This document shows positions 48,965-61,402 of a stretch of DNA of 64,000 nt, piece after piece. Origin of the DNA: Ecdyonurus torrentis (lineage: Eukaryota > Arthropoda > Insecta > Ephemeroptera > Heptageniidae); NCBI GenBank assembly GCA_949318235.1, contig OX439132.1, positions 42,204,331 to 42,268,330 on the forward strand, read 5' to 3'. Within the stretch, counting starts at the first letter, position 1. Each line of letters starts with the position of its first letter. The notes beneath the pieces were generated by a model, which was not told where the DNA came from, searched no databases, and saw nothing but the letters and a program-made list of their open reading frames with translations. The position numbers and the translations under genes were made by a program.

Positions 48965-49890
48965 CTACCAAAGTCTGGAAAGAGCTCAGACGACGGTCCA
49001 GGAAGCTCACGGAGAGTTCATTGCCTACATTCTACAGCTGCTGTGCAAGTATCAACAACCGTATACTCTGCCTAGGTCATGGTTCTCTTGAGGCGAGTCT
49101 ATCATGCCTAGTGTCCGTCTAACAGCAGATGGATCATACCCTCTTTTTTTTTTATTCATTTTTTTTTTTTTTGTAAGGGACGCTCAACATGTACTCGACT
49201 AATTATCAGACGTTAATTTTCGGTGCCGCGTTTGGCTCCGTCATGCTGGATCTTCGAACACCGTACTCAAACACCCTGCGTACAACGGCCGTTACTGACC
49301 ACATGTCATGTGCAGGCACAGAGGTAAGCTCGCTCTCCGGGCTCAGGGACCACTGGCAATGTTCATTACTCACTATTATTTACTTAAGTGTCTATGTACT
49401 GTTGTTTATACTACATTGGTATGGTTGTTATATTTTATTGTTGTTTTCTTACATTCTCAAATAAAACTGTATTTATATACAGTTTAAATATAAAAGAAAA
49501 GCCCACTTTTCTTATTTTATTGCACAAGTTAAATCGTTAAATTCCAAAGAAAGTAATTCAAACACAAATTAAAATTAATGTGCCTGATTGTTATTACAGT
49601 ATTAATCATTTAAAAAAAATTATTATATTCTTAAAAGTAAAAATATTATAAGAAGGCTAAGTATTGTTATTAAGTTGCTGAAGAAAATTTATTTTTTATA
49701 TGATTTCTGCTTTAAGTAAAAATAGTCAATTAATCACAGTTTTTACGAGTATTTCCCTTACATTTAAATACTATATATTTCTCAAGCAAAGTAAAATAAT
49801 TATTATTGTATAATATAAACAAAAGCATCATCTTTTTGACAATATTAGTTACTATAGGATAAAATCATTTAAATTAGAATTTGACTTAAA
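48965..49890 (+). mobile_element. R1 copy c joined to segment S (copy 2)
   Basis: R1 (48965-49396) runs straight into S (49397-49890). The same R1-S order is seen at 44166-44690 and, inverted, at 51450-52137, so R1 and S look like parts of one longer element of at least 900 bp. No coding capacity was found. Confidence 0.7.
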
Positions 49891-49921
49891 ATATATATAT
49901 TTTTTAGTATTATAATGGAAT

Positions 49922-50148
<227 letters not shown>

Positions 50149-51449
50149 CCTAATTAATTGGCTATGGTGCAGTTCATTATAGTGGAATATTGAATAGTTA
50201 CTAAAAGCATTGTATATATATAGCATATATATATTGAATAACAGCATTAAAATTTGTATATTGTTGCATCAATTTTACAATTAAGTATTATACTTTTTGA
50301 AGAAACAAATATCACTTACTTTATTTCATAGTATTTTAAACTATGGTTTAATATAACTGATTGATTTTCTCATGCATTTTTAAATTGAGGAAACCCTGTG
50401 CAAGGTTAGTTCAAAAATAATAAATCGGTTTAGTTTTGTTGAGATACTTTTAATTGCTTTCAACATTTTCAACCAAAACCACGACAGTTTTTCATTTTAT
50501 ACTTATTATTTTGAACATATTTCACAGTTTGTCAGTTTTTAGTTATTTGATGTGTCCCTGCAACCTAGACATTGTACCCCAAAAAACTTTGACTCTATTT
50601 ATAAAATAAGATAATTCGTAGTTCATTAAACAGTGAATCGAGTTTAAACTAACAAAAAGTATTTTTTTTATTTTTTTTTTAGATTTTTAGAACCTAGATA
50701 ATTATGTTTGATTGAACTTGAAAGTAGAAATTGAAAGACTCTATAGTATAGTGGTTATCATTCTATAAAGACTGTAGGTCTGCTGGCTCTCCATTGGTTA
50801 TTATTAGTAATTACTAATGTGTCTCTTATTGTAACGTAATTTCCAACTTACATTTAATTTTTTGTATAAAAATTTGAAATGTTAAAACATGTTATTTAAT
50901 TATAAGGAAACAGTCGGGTTTAGCACTTTTACAGAAAAAGACGATTTAGTTAGAAAAATGAAACCCTTTCACAAAACGTATATGAATTTATGTTTTACGT
51001 TAGTACTTTTGTGCTGGTATAATATATAGTAATTTACAATGTGATTCATGTTAAGAAGGACACCATTTCCGAACGTATTGAAATTTTCAGAGAAATTAGG
51101 GCTCAATTAGTGCCCGAAGCTCGAAATTTGTACCGGTATATATATATATATGATCAGAAATTTATTTGATGAAATTTATATTTGTCTTACGTTCCGTGAA
51201 GACACTCATGGGCTTTACACTCGCTGTTGTCACTATTTTAAATAACACTTATAAAATAATAGTCACTTTGTACATAATAATAAAAAACTCTCAATTCACA
51301 GTCTTTATAAAAATTACTTAACTACTTTATTTACACACAATGTTTAAAAATTTTGAAGACTATTTATGAAAAATGATACTTATATTATCTGTCTTCTTCC
51401 TCAGAACATACTTGTGAGTATGTAAGTACTATAGTACTCTATTAGCTTC
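50149..51449. other. Intergenic, nothing recognised
   Basis: AT-rich and featureless apart from a short TA run near 51140; no coding exon, RNA gene or repeat family recognised. Confidence 0.5.
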
Positions 51450-52137
51450 TTATAATAATGTTAGGTAAACTTGAACATTTATTTAAACTTATCAATAAAT
51501 AATAACAATTTAAAGAACGTATAAATTTAGTTTGTGGTTGATTTAGTTTCTATGAAATTTGAAAATTTTATTTGTACTATAAGATAAAAATAGAGTGGCC
51601 TTTTTTTTATCAATAAACTCTAGCAGTTGTAAATAAATTTTTTTGTGAATGTAAAAGAAAATAATAAATTCAACAACCATACTAATGCAGTATAAGCAAC
51701 ATTACATATATATACAATCAATTAAGTAATTAATTGTCAGTTATGAACTTTGCAAGTGGTCTCTGAGCCCGGAGAGCGAGCTTACCTCTGTGCCTGCACA
51801 TGACATGTGGTCAGTAACGGCCGTTGTACGCAGGGTGTTTGAGTACGGTGATCGAAGATCCAGCATAAAGGAGTGAAACGCGGCACCGAAAATTAACGTC
51901 TTATAATTAGTCGAGTACTTGTTGAGCGTCCCTTAAAAAAAAAAAAAAAAAAAAAGGGTATGATCCATCTGCTGTTAGACGGACACTAGGCGTGGCAGGC
52001 TCGCCTGAAGTAGAACCATGACCTAGGCAGAGAATACGGTTGTAGATACTTGCAATACAGCTGTAGAACGTAATCAGGCAATGAACTCTCCGCGAGCTTC
52101 CTGGACGGTCGTCTGAGCTCTTCTCAGACTTTGGTAG
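51450..52137 (-). mobile_element. R1 copy d with inverted segment S (copy 3)
   Basis: R1 in minus orientation at 51715-52137 (ending CTCAGACTTTGGTA). To its left is S, also inverted: 51520-51605 is the reverse complement of about 44275-44355 (CCACTCTATT, CTTATAGTACAA, AATCAACxACAAACTA). Contains a 21-base A run. Confidence 0.7.
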
Positions 52138-52227
52138 GACAATATTTTTTTATATCTTCTGCGTTGTATCTACTTTTATTTTATTAATATTATTTGAAAA
52201 TAAATTGGGCGTCACCAATTTATATTC

Positions 52228-52447
52228 CAATGGAGGTTATCGGTTTAGCGCGCGGGGAGATGCGGGGAAAGCTAAGGGTCCCCTAATTTAACATTACGCT
52301 TATGGGGAAAAACACGTTTTTTGAGATTTTTGAGAAAACTACTCCACCGATTTTGGAGAAATTTAAATGAGAAATACTACACATACTTTTACGTGTTTTA
52401 AGACATAGTAATTTTTTAAGAATTTTTTTAACCGATAACCTCCATTG
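52228..52447. mobile_element. MITE with 20-bp terminal inverted repeats
   Basis: Begins CAATGGAGGTTATCGGTTTA and ends TTAACCGATAACCTCCATTG, 19 of 20 bases complementary. The 220-bp element has a GC-richer left part (GCGCGCGGGGAGATGCGGGG) and no frame. Confidence 0.8.
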
Positions 52448-53180
52448 TCTAAATTTTTATAAAATGTGTCAAACGGTCGTGTACTGTTAATACTTTCACA
52501 CTTTTTGATTCACAGTACCATGCGGTATCACTAGAAGAACAATATTTTGCTTATATTCATGTCACATGATTAATGTACTAAATTATTAATAATACTTTGC
52601 GTACTGTATACCATCACAATTATATTATGTACATAGTATATTTAATAGTTGTACATAATGACAATAGAACTAGCAATCAAATTTAATGCTATTTGTTGGA
52701 AATTTCAAGCTGTTTTAATTTATGATTGTATATATTTTATATTCAAAATCTCGAGTTTCAATTGCCATGTTATTCTTATGAGAAAAACACCCGTTGAATT
52801 CAAATGGCAAAATATATTATCACAGTCCTGATTTTGTATTAGTTGTTGACTTTATTATTAGCTACTGTTATTTATTATTATTAACTTATTATCTACATTA
52901 CCGGGAAACTTTCGTACAAAGAGGAAATGATTGCTATTTATATGATAATACATGAATGGTGCTAAAATAGAAACACATATACGTAACTTTTCTGTACAAC
53001 GTAATATTTATGCTATTGTAACATAATTATTATTATGCAGTATAGTATAACATAAATTATGGTGAAATTATACTGATTTTTTAAAGCTAACATAATTATA
53101 AACATATTAATTTTTGTAAGTGTATAAATGTAGTGCAAACTTTCAATTTACCACGGTGTGAATAGTTTTATATGATGTAC
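52448..53180. other. Intergenic; includes first half of a tandem unit
   Basis: No gene recognised to about 52940. From there sequence related to the M2 palindromic MITE (TATTTATGCTATTGTAACATA) precedes the damaged CAP exon and is repeated about 490 bases later. Confidence 0.5.
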
Positions 53181-53182
53181 AG

Positions 53183-53268
53183 ATGGCCTGGGATGACTCA
53201 AAACGTCATGTACCCAGATGGCGAGTGGATTTACAAACACTACACTTATGTAACATACTGACCAGCGT
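53183..53268 (+). pseudogene. Damaged copy of a CAP-domain (antigen 5/SCP-like) exon
   Basis: Same exon as 53679-53775 but missing about 15-20 bases after ATGGCCTGGGATGACTC, which shifts the frame. After the gap the same residues follow (MYPDGEW, KHY), but a TGA stands in the place of the Gly-Pro turn. Splice-like AG and GTAAGT remain on both sides. It is part of a tandem duplication of about 490 bp, units about 52944-53432 and 53433-53930. Confidence 0.7.
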
Positions 53269-53678
53269 AAGTTATTTAACATGATTCAACTGTTTATCAA
53301 TTATGTAGTTCTTATATTTTAAGATTTTTGAGCAAGTTAGGTAGCATAAGTAATTTTTAAATTGAGGATATGTGTATATAGTAAAATATGTACGTGTCTT
53401 ACAAATTTTCTAGAATAATTATACTTTATTAAATGATAATACATAAATGATGTTAAATTAGAAACAAATAAGCAACTTTACTGTACAACATAATATTTAT
53501 GCTATTGTAACATAGTTATTATGCAGTACAATAACATAAATAATGCTTTACAAATTGTACTTTTAAAAAAAAAAAATTTATGCTAGCATAACTATTATAC
53601 ATATTTATTTTTGTAAGTGTAAATGTAGTGAAAACTTGCAATTTATCACGGTTTGAGTAATTTTATATGATGTATAGA

Positions 53679-53775
53679 TGGCCTGGACTGACTCGTACAC
53701 CATTGGCTGTGTATACGTCATGTACCCTGATGGAGAGTGGAGTCACAAACACTATTTCTGTATCTACGGACCAGC
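53679..53775 (+). CDS. Single exon of a CAP-superfamily (antigen 5/SCP-like) protein
   Basis: Between AG (53677-53678) and GTAAGT (53776) the plus strand reads MAWTDSYTIGCVYVMY and then PDGEWSHKHYFCIYGPA in one open frame. This is the end of the CAP domain: xVWADTxxVGC, variable linker, and the CNYGPxGN motif. The exon is phase 0 at its start and ends after two bases of a codon, so it needs both neighbours, and no other CAP exon was found nearby. It may be an exon of a gene with large introns, or an isolated remnant. CAP proteins are secreted; in arthropods they occur in saliva, venom and many other tissues, so no specific role is claimed. Confidence 0.65.
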
Positions 53776-53930
53776 GTAAGTTATTTACAATCATTCAAAT
53801 TGTAATTATATCAGTTATTATATTTGAATAATTGAGCAAGTTAGGTAACATAATTAATTTTTATATTAAGAATTCGTGTAGTAAAATTTCTACCGGCCTT
53901 ACACATATATTTCAAGAATAATTAGAATTG

Positions 53931-54115
53931 CCTAGATGTTTCCACGGTTTCTCTAGGCTGTCATAGCGAATGCCGGGCAGAGTTCTTACTAGACCGTGGC
54001 CGGCTCGTGTGTAATTGAAAAGTCCGTACCAGTTGATTATACAATGTCAAGACTGGGACTGGGGTGGGTGTAGCACGATAACACAACATGGAAGAAAAAA
54101 ACAAACAAACAAACA
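53931..54115 (+). mobile_element. SINE R2, 5'-truncated copy
   Basis: Carries CCTAGATGTTTCCACGG, GGCTGTCATAGCGAATGCCG and the terminal GTAGCACGATAACACAACAT GG followed by an (AAAC)n-rich tail. Confidence 0.7.
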
Positions 54116-54887
54116 CAAACACAAAATTTCATGATTTTATTTTCGTGTTATTATTATTTTCCTAGCTCTTTCTCCATTTCTTTTTAATAAATTTTTGTTT
54201 AGGTTAAGAGACAATTAAAATAACGTCGGTAACAATACAAATTCTTGAAAGTTAATAGACGTTTATCAATTTATGCAGTACGTGAGCAAAAATATTATTA
54301 CTATCTAACTATAAGTCAAAATATATATTTACATTTTTGCACAGAACAGCTATCTAATCGGATTAATCTTATCTCTCCGATTAGGCAAAAAAGCTAGGAA
54401 AGAAATATAATACAAGTACAGCTTCTTGTTTCTTGTATAAAATACAGTATTTGAAAGATAATGGCAAATAATTTTATAAAAAATTATGAAAAATTTAAGT
54501 ATTTTGGAAGATAAGTTTGAAACTTTTTAAATGCACCCTAAAGCATGGTAAATTTCCTCTTTTCTTTCTTTCTTTTTTTTTTAAACTATTTTGTTAAGTT
54601 CAAATTTTAGAAAATTGCATGGTATTTCTAAAACTACGCAATACAGTATCTTACAGAATATACAGAATATATTATATTCTTTGACACAGAAAGAATTGAG
54701 CACAGACAAATATGATTTCAAAAATCCAGAAATGTGGAGTTTTAAGGTATAATCATCAAAACGACACCCCGTGAACAGGTTAATCACGATGCACAAGTGC
54801 CGAGTTTCGGATTTTTGCAAAAAACACAAAAATACTTCGCGACGTGCTTACTTTCTTTCAACCAATGAGCTAATTCGGCAATGGTTG
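54116..54887. other. Intergenic, nothing recognised
   Basis: AT-rich; short frames on both strands show no family resemblance. Confidence 0.5.
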
Positions 54888-55025
54888 ATATATCATCGGT
54901 TTAGAGCACAAACCGTGTATCTACAAAAGCAACAAGGTTCAAATTATTATACAAAAAGATAAGAGTTTCGACTGACGTTAGCTACTTTTGTAGCTACACG
55001 GTTTGTGCTCTAACCCAACGATATG
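54888..55025. mobile_element. Short foldback element
   Basis: Arms at about 54888-54932 and 54977-55025 are reverse complements (AGAGCACAAACCGTGTA and TACACGGTTTGTGCTCT) around a 45-base loop. Confidence 0.65.
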
Positions 55026-55140
55026 TAAAAATATATTTTTAAAACACAAAAACTATTGAATGTCTCACATAGGTCATCCAGTTACATAGTATACGGGAAA
55101 TGTTCTTTCATTTTTATACACCACACCTCTTAATAAAAAA

Positions 55141-55530
55141 TGTATGTCAAACCAAAGTCTGAGAAAAGCTCAGACGACGGTCCAGGAAGCTCACGGAGAG
55201 TTCATTGCCTACTTTCTACAGCTGCAGTGCAAGTATCAACAACTGTACCTCTGCCTAGGTCATGGTTCTACTTAAGTCGAGCCTGCCACGCCTAGTATCC
55301 ATCTAACAGCAGCCGGAGTACTCTCAACGGATACTCTGATTTAGACGTTAATTTTCGATGCCGCGTTTTGCTCCTATTTGCTGTATCTTCAAACACCGTA
55401 CTCAAACACCCTGCGTACAACGGTCTTCACTGACCATATGTCGTGTGCAGGCACACAGGTAGGCTCGCTCTCCGGGGTCAGAGACCACTGGCAAAGGTTG
55501 TTACTGACTTTAAACTACTTAAGTGTCTAT
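55141..55530 (+). mobile_element. Dispersed repeat R1, copy e
   Basis: Contains the terminal hairpin (GTCTGAGAAAAGCTCAGAC), ACCCTGCGTACAACG and GACCACTGGCAA. It shares its 5' flank (AAAAAATGTATGT) with copy f, so the family may extend further left in this subgroup. No segment S follows. Confidence 0.75.
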
Positions 55531-55974
55531 CCCACATAATCTGCAACGCTGACTAACTAGTTAAACCGTTGTTATTTCTATTGTTGCATCAATTAAAAAA
55601 AAATTTATATCGAAGGTTTAACTAGAGGTTGCAGCTTACAGCCCTATAGTCTATAGTATGGTATACTGTAATGCATTAACATGTTTTTTTTTTTTTTTTT
55701 GTAATTAATAAAACACAGTATTAGTATTAAATTTACATATTCTACATGTATAGTTTAGAGAAGAAGAAAATATCTACGCCCTTTTGTAAGTATATAAATG
55801 AATTATAATTTAACACATTTAAAATAAATCAACCACGAAATTTAATTTTACACTCGTCCTCTAATAATTATTATATTATTTTTTAACTCCACACTCGATA
55901 ATGTGGGAGGCTATAGATGCCCTCTTATTATTATTTAACATGTATTAGATTTTAAAATTCTTGTTTTGTTTTGG

Positions 55975-56490
55975 AGGTTCCGCGCAGATGGCGAGTATTA
56001 TGCATCGGAACCTATGCCGGTGCTTGTAAACTTTCCTATTGTGCCGTTAATTCTTGTCTTTCCGTCTTCCTTTTAACCACTACTCCTTTGTAAACCTATT
56101 GTCTTCGTTTTCCACTAATTTGTTACTACCAGGCACCGGCTTCATAGTCATTATATCCATCTTCATAATCGTTAACCACGTGGAGTGCGCGCAGAAGAGG
56201 ACATATTGGCCATAGGTCATAGTTAAGTGAAGTGAAAATAGTGTGGAGGTCTATCGGGCGGCATAGATTCGTTCCGGGGCTTGTCTGCACACATTTTTCA
56301 TGGATCTTGGATGTGGAGGTCTTCGGCTCGGACTTCTTCATAATCGATTTTGCCGTTCCGCCCAGAACGACGGAACAGTTTACACCTCGAGGAGGAGCCT
56401 CGACTGGTCAAATTGCCGCTAAGGCAGGCCGTGACTAGTTTAAATTCATGTGCATGTGACCCCCACGTCCCACGGCACATGAAAGCGTGG
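55975..56490. other. GC-rich island of unknown nature
   Basis: About 500 bases are conspicuously richer in G and C than everything around them (e.g. GAACCTATGCCGGTGCTTG, ACCTCGAGGAGGAGCCTCGA). Both strands have overlapping open frames of 60-71 codons without recognisable motifs. It could be a retroelement piece, a regulatory island or an exon. It has no match elsewhere in the window that I could see. Confidence 0.4.
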
Positions 56491-56864
56491 ACCAGTAAAA
56501 AATGTTATCAAATCTTGTTTTGTTTTTCCTTAAAATTATTATAAGAAATTAACTTATTTATTCAATTGATGAGATCATGCATGATGATTCCATGCAATTG
56601 AATTTAACATTTTATATCTAATTAGATAATAATTGCTTTAGGTAAAAATCTATTTAATCATTTTAATCACGAGCATTTCCCTGCATCTTTTAATATTGTA
56701 CCTACATAGTACATAACTCAATAAAAAATAAGATAAACTTATTATCATTTGATCATTTGACTGTCATTTGATATATTGAACGTTTGAGAAAATTAAACCT
56801 TCTTAATTTTTTAGGCTTTTCAAATCATGCCATTTTTTTAAACACCCTCTATATATGTTTATAT

Positions 56865-56910
<46 letters not shown>

Positions 56911-58672
56911 AATATATATTAATATTATTAATATTAATAAAGGGTACAGTCTTCTCAGCAAAATTGTGCTATGTGGTTTAGATATTTTTTTAAAGTTTTT
57001 AGCGTACTTTTTTTTTCTTTTTTTTTTGAAGTTTCATTACAAGGCGAAAAAATTTGCAGACGATAGTTTAAAACATGGAATTTATAAAAATAAATTAATA
57101 AAACTAACTAAGTATAATATAACTATAATATAAAATTTAGACGGAATCAAAAGTCTGACGTTAATCGATATCGTTGATGCAGTGCCACGCAGCACAATTC
57201 TTTTTGCAAAATACCACAGCTCCTTCTAATGAACTACACACAAAAATTGAGCCAGCTTCGAAAATGTTCCTTTGTTAAACTATATGATTATGACGTCATT
57301 ACCTGTTTACTACGTTTATATGTATGTTAGATCATTGTTATTTCTTCGTTTGGAACTTTGAACTTGTTAAGAATGAACGAAACTTAAAAAAAAAAAAAAG
57401 GTTCCATGCTTTTCGTGCGACTTAATTTTATCGGCTCAAAAAACAAGATCAACCAATATGAACGTGTCTTATTTTGTTGGTCCGCCAATCACTGTTAATG
57501 AGATTCACTATACTTTACAGAACAAGCTATTTTTGTACTAAAACAAAAGAGTCCAACAATGCTATTGAATTAAAAATATGAAAGTAACAGCTAATACAAA
57601 GTTAGTGTTAGTCCAATCAGAATTAACAGAATATAATTATGCAATATATTATACTGTCTATTTTTTCTATCGTAAGTCCTATAATTATAATGAATGCTAT
57701 ATAAAGAGTTTATGTTCTATTCTTTTCTTATATAAGATTCTGTGATATTTTAGGTAAAGTATAAAAATTACAAACACAAAAGTAGTTTCACAATGAAAAA
57801 AGTCATATACAAAAGAGAAGATATTGATAATATTAAATTTATTTTTATTTTCTACTTTCACCTATTATGGCTATTATGTGGAAAAAGAAATTTTATTTAT
57901 TTTTTTTTATATTATTTATTTATTATCATTAATAATTTTTTGCTCATAACGGTATTATAGTGTAAATAATTATAATTTATATACTATGGCTGATTTTTTT
58001 AACTCTTCCAATTAATTTCAATTAATCTCATTTTGTCATCCCGAATAAAATTACAACTTGTCCTAGAGTTACTATATTATATAGTAGTAATTTAGTAGGT
58101 ACCAACAATAAACTAGATATTCAGAGAACTTATTAGTTATTAGCTTTGAAAACGAGCAATTGAATGTTTAAAAACTCAAATTATGTTAAACTTTTAAGGA
58201 CCGAAAGAAGCATAAATTGCATAATGGAGCTTATTTAAACTTATAAATATCAAGTATTGACTCTAAAATAAAATATTATAAAGGTTGCAAATATAAAATA
58301 GTAGTTTTAATTTTGTTTTGTCAGAAGCAAATCCACATTTTGGCACGTCACAATCTAAAACTTAAATTTTACCTCATTTAAAATTAAATGTGCATTTAAT
58401 AAAGCATATAATAAATACATAAATTTTATCAAAAAAGGGGCGTGGCCTCAAAATTTTCGCGTGTGATGTGGGCTAATTGGGGCTTTGCCCCAACTAGTTC
58501 AGACCTGAGCCCCCCCTGTGGTAAAATCCTATTTATATACAACCTAATAATGATTAAATTACCTCATAGAAGTCATCTTATTTAGGTATCAATCAGTCTA
58601 CAGAAAAATTAAAATTTCGCAAATGTTATTTAATTTTTATATACCGAAAGCTCTTAAAAAGAATAAAAAATG
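56491..58672. other. Intergenic, nothing recognised
   Basis: AT-rich. AAACACCCTCTATATA at 56838-56853 resembles the transposon end at 47758-47772, and a short TA run follows at 56869-56900. No gene or RNA seen. Confidence 0.5.
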
Positions 58673-59063
58673 TATGTGAAACCAAAGTCTGAGAAAAGCT
58701 CAGACGACGGTCCAGGAAGCTCACGGAGAGTTCATTGCTTACATTCTACAGCTGCAGTGCAAGTATCAACAACTGTACCTCTACCTAGGACATGGTTCTA
58801 CTTAAGGCGAGCCTGCCATGCCTAGTATCCATCTAACAGCAGCCGGAGTAATCTCAACGGATACTCATTAATTAAGACGTTAATTTTCGGTGCCGCATTT
58901 TGCTCCATATTGCTGAATTCATCGAACACCGTACTCAAATACCCTGCGTGCAACGGTCGTCACTGACCAAATGGTTTGTGCAGGCACAGAGGTAAGCTCG
59001 CTCTCCGGGCTCAGAGACCACTGGCAAAGGTTATTACTGACTTTATACTACTTAAGTGCCTAT
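58673..59063 (+). mobile_element. Dispersed repeat R1, copy f
   Basis: Nearly identical to copy e, including the flank before the hairpin and the ACTTAAGTG end; differs by scattered substitutions. Confidence 0.75.
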
Positions 59064-60046
59064 AGTTTATAGTATTATAATAATGCATTCGGACCTCTTA
59101 CAATTTTTTTATCTAATAGAAGACTTGCAAAAGTAGGTTTAGTAAGAAAATAAACAAACTCGCAGCTCAACAGGACTGATAAGTTGCTAGCAGACGACTT
59201 TGTGTTACTGTATCAATTTAATATGCTTATGGGACAATTGAGTAGCTATAACTTGAGTTAGAATGGTTTTTTAAGCTATAATTTTTATTTTAGTTTATTA
59301 AGAATCAAAACTTTTATATTCATGGATTTCAATAAATTTGGTTGTAAAATATTTTTTTCATCCTATTGATTTCGAATTCAGGAAAAGAAAAGATTTGTGG
59401 CTAGTAAGCTACAATAAAAATTTCAGCTTTGAGAAATAATCGTAACTAAAGTTATAGCTGCTTCATTGTCCCATATAAAGCATATTAAAATGAGACAGGA
59501 ACACCAAGACATCTGCTAGCACATTATCAGTTCCGTCGAGTTGTGAGTTTTTTTTTTAACTTCACTAAACCTCCTTTGTAAGTTTTGTTTTTCTTTAATA
59601 GATAGTTCTTTTTTAAAGATTATATTCTCAATCGTACTGCATTTTAAGGTGATAAAATAACAATTACTAATTAAATTAATTAACAATCTCCACACCCACC
59701 ATTAAAAAATACATTACGATTGAGATTAAACGGATGCCTTGGTCCGAACCCTGGTTATAGTTACCTGCCAATTTAATTGTCACTCAATTATACATCCTTA
59801 AAGCCATAGACCAGATAAAATGACATGTGCTTTTTAATAAATAAACACGAAATAGGATCTTCAAAACTAATGACAATTTTTACCAGAATGTTAATGTAGC
59901 CCCACGAGAGAGCGGGAAAATACTGTAAATTAAGTATGTAATTTGCGTGAAAATTCATGTAAATGGCGTCAAAAACATGCAAAAATTAGCATGAAAATGT
60001 TGTGCGGGATGCATAAATTGAAGATTCAGTTCACTGCTACGGGGAT
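59064..60046. other. Intergenic, nothing recognised
   Basis: AT-rich sequence without recognisable coding or repeat content up to the outer end of the large inverted repeat. Confidence 0.5.
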
Positions 60047-61026
60047 GTAGAGGACACCTAGTAGTACACGGTTTGAAGGGTATCCAACTCGGGGTCCTCA
60101 TAGGGGGCCCAGGATCCCCTCGTGAACTTTGACCCCGTGCTGCTACTTATTAATTTTTTCCGGTGAAATGGTTGATGCTAGCATAAAAAGTGTAATGACA
60201 TAAGTGACAGAGTTTCATTTGAACAACCTAAGAAAAAATTTGCATTGCGATATGTTAATTAGCAACAAAATGGCGGCCTATTGTTTTAAATTGAGCACCA
60301 AAATTTCACCATTTTTACGTAATTAACAATATTCATTATGGTTTAAAATTTTATAACTCACTAAAATATTGAAAATTACCTCATGTGAAAGAATATGACA
60401 CACCTTGCAACCTTAAATGTCTTTAATTCTTGCATTAGTTAGTAGTTAAAGAAGTTCCGCCCATTGAATAAATGCACGGTATACGGCTATTACATGATAT
60501 GTTATATAGCATGCAGTTCTACAATTAGGCCTAAATGTTGTAGTTTTTTTCAATTCAAACTTAAGTGCTTTGGGTAAGTTGGTCCTACCCAAGTCATTTT
60601 GGGTAGTTGGGGGACATCAAATACCCCTCCCCCCCCCCGAAATTTTTATTTAAATATTATCATAATAAATACATATAATACATGAAATAAATCTTTAAAA
60701 AATATATATCTCGCGCTTTGAAACTTTCCCCTTCTCCCCCCCCCCCCCCAATAAATAAACTATCATACTTATTGTTTGTAAAACGCAAACTAGGATAGAA
60801 AGTTATTGACAACGATTCATATATAACACAATAATATTTTCTTATTATTATATCTTTATTATAAAACATTCATCTTTTTATATATACCCCTCACTTTGCA
60901 TTTTGATCAGATGAAATAAGCAAATAATATTGATTTTATACTATATTTCTAATAAATCATGTATATAGGCAATACAGTTATATTATATCATCAGTAAAAT
61001 AATTTACAATTAATACATAGTGAAGA
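60047..61026 (+). repeat. Large inverted repeat, left arm
   Basis: About 980 bases whose reverse complement is 62802-63781. It starts GTAGAGGACACCTAGTAGTA and includes a poly-C run (60629-60638) and a second one at 60737-60750, matched by poly-G runs in the other arm. Frames read in both arms (e.g. minus 60660-60869) are the same sequence and have no family resemblance. Confidence 0.9.
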
Positions 61027-61177
61027 TGTCTATAAGTAATTTATAATTATAAATCAAAATAGTAAAATAATAGGGCAGTTATTAATATAAATTTTTTTTA
61101 AGATACCAGTCTAAAATTATATAACTATGGATTTTTTATGTGTTATTCTTTATCATTTTAGCATTTAAAATATTACA

Positions 61178-61402
61178 CACGGTCAAAAATAACTATAATA
61201 ATTATGTAATTTCATTTTTAGCACAATATGTTCAATATATACATACGGCATAATCTTTTTATGCTATACTCCATAATAATTATGTTATATAGCATAAATA
61301 TTATGTTGTTTAGCATAATAATTAATGTAGTTCTAATTTAACATCATTTATGCTGTAATGACAAATTCAGCATACGTTACGTCATTTATTCTTTCCGTCC
61401 AA
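61178..61402. mobile_element. M2-related half element in the spacer of the inverted repeat
   Basis: Begins ACACGGTCAAAAATA and ends TTCTTTCCGTCC. Its right half matches the right arm of the palindromic MITE at 31587-32022 (ATTATGTTATATAGCATAAA, AACATCATTTATGCT). Confidence 0.6.
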
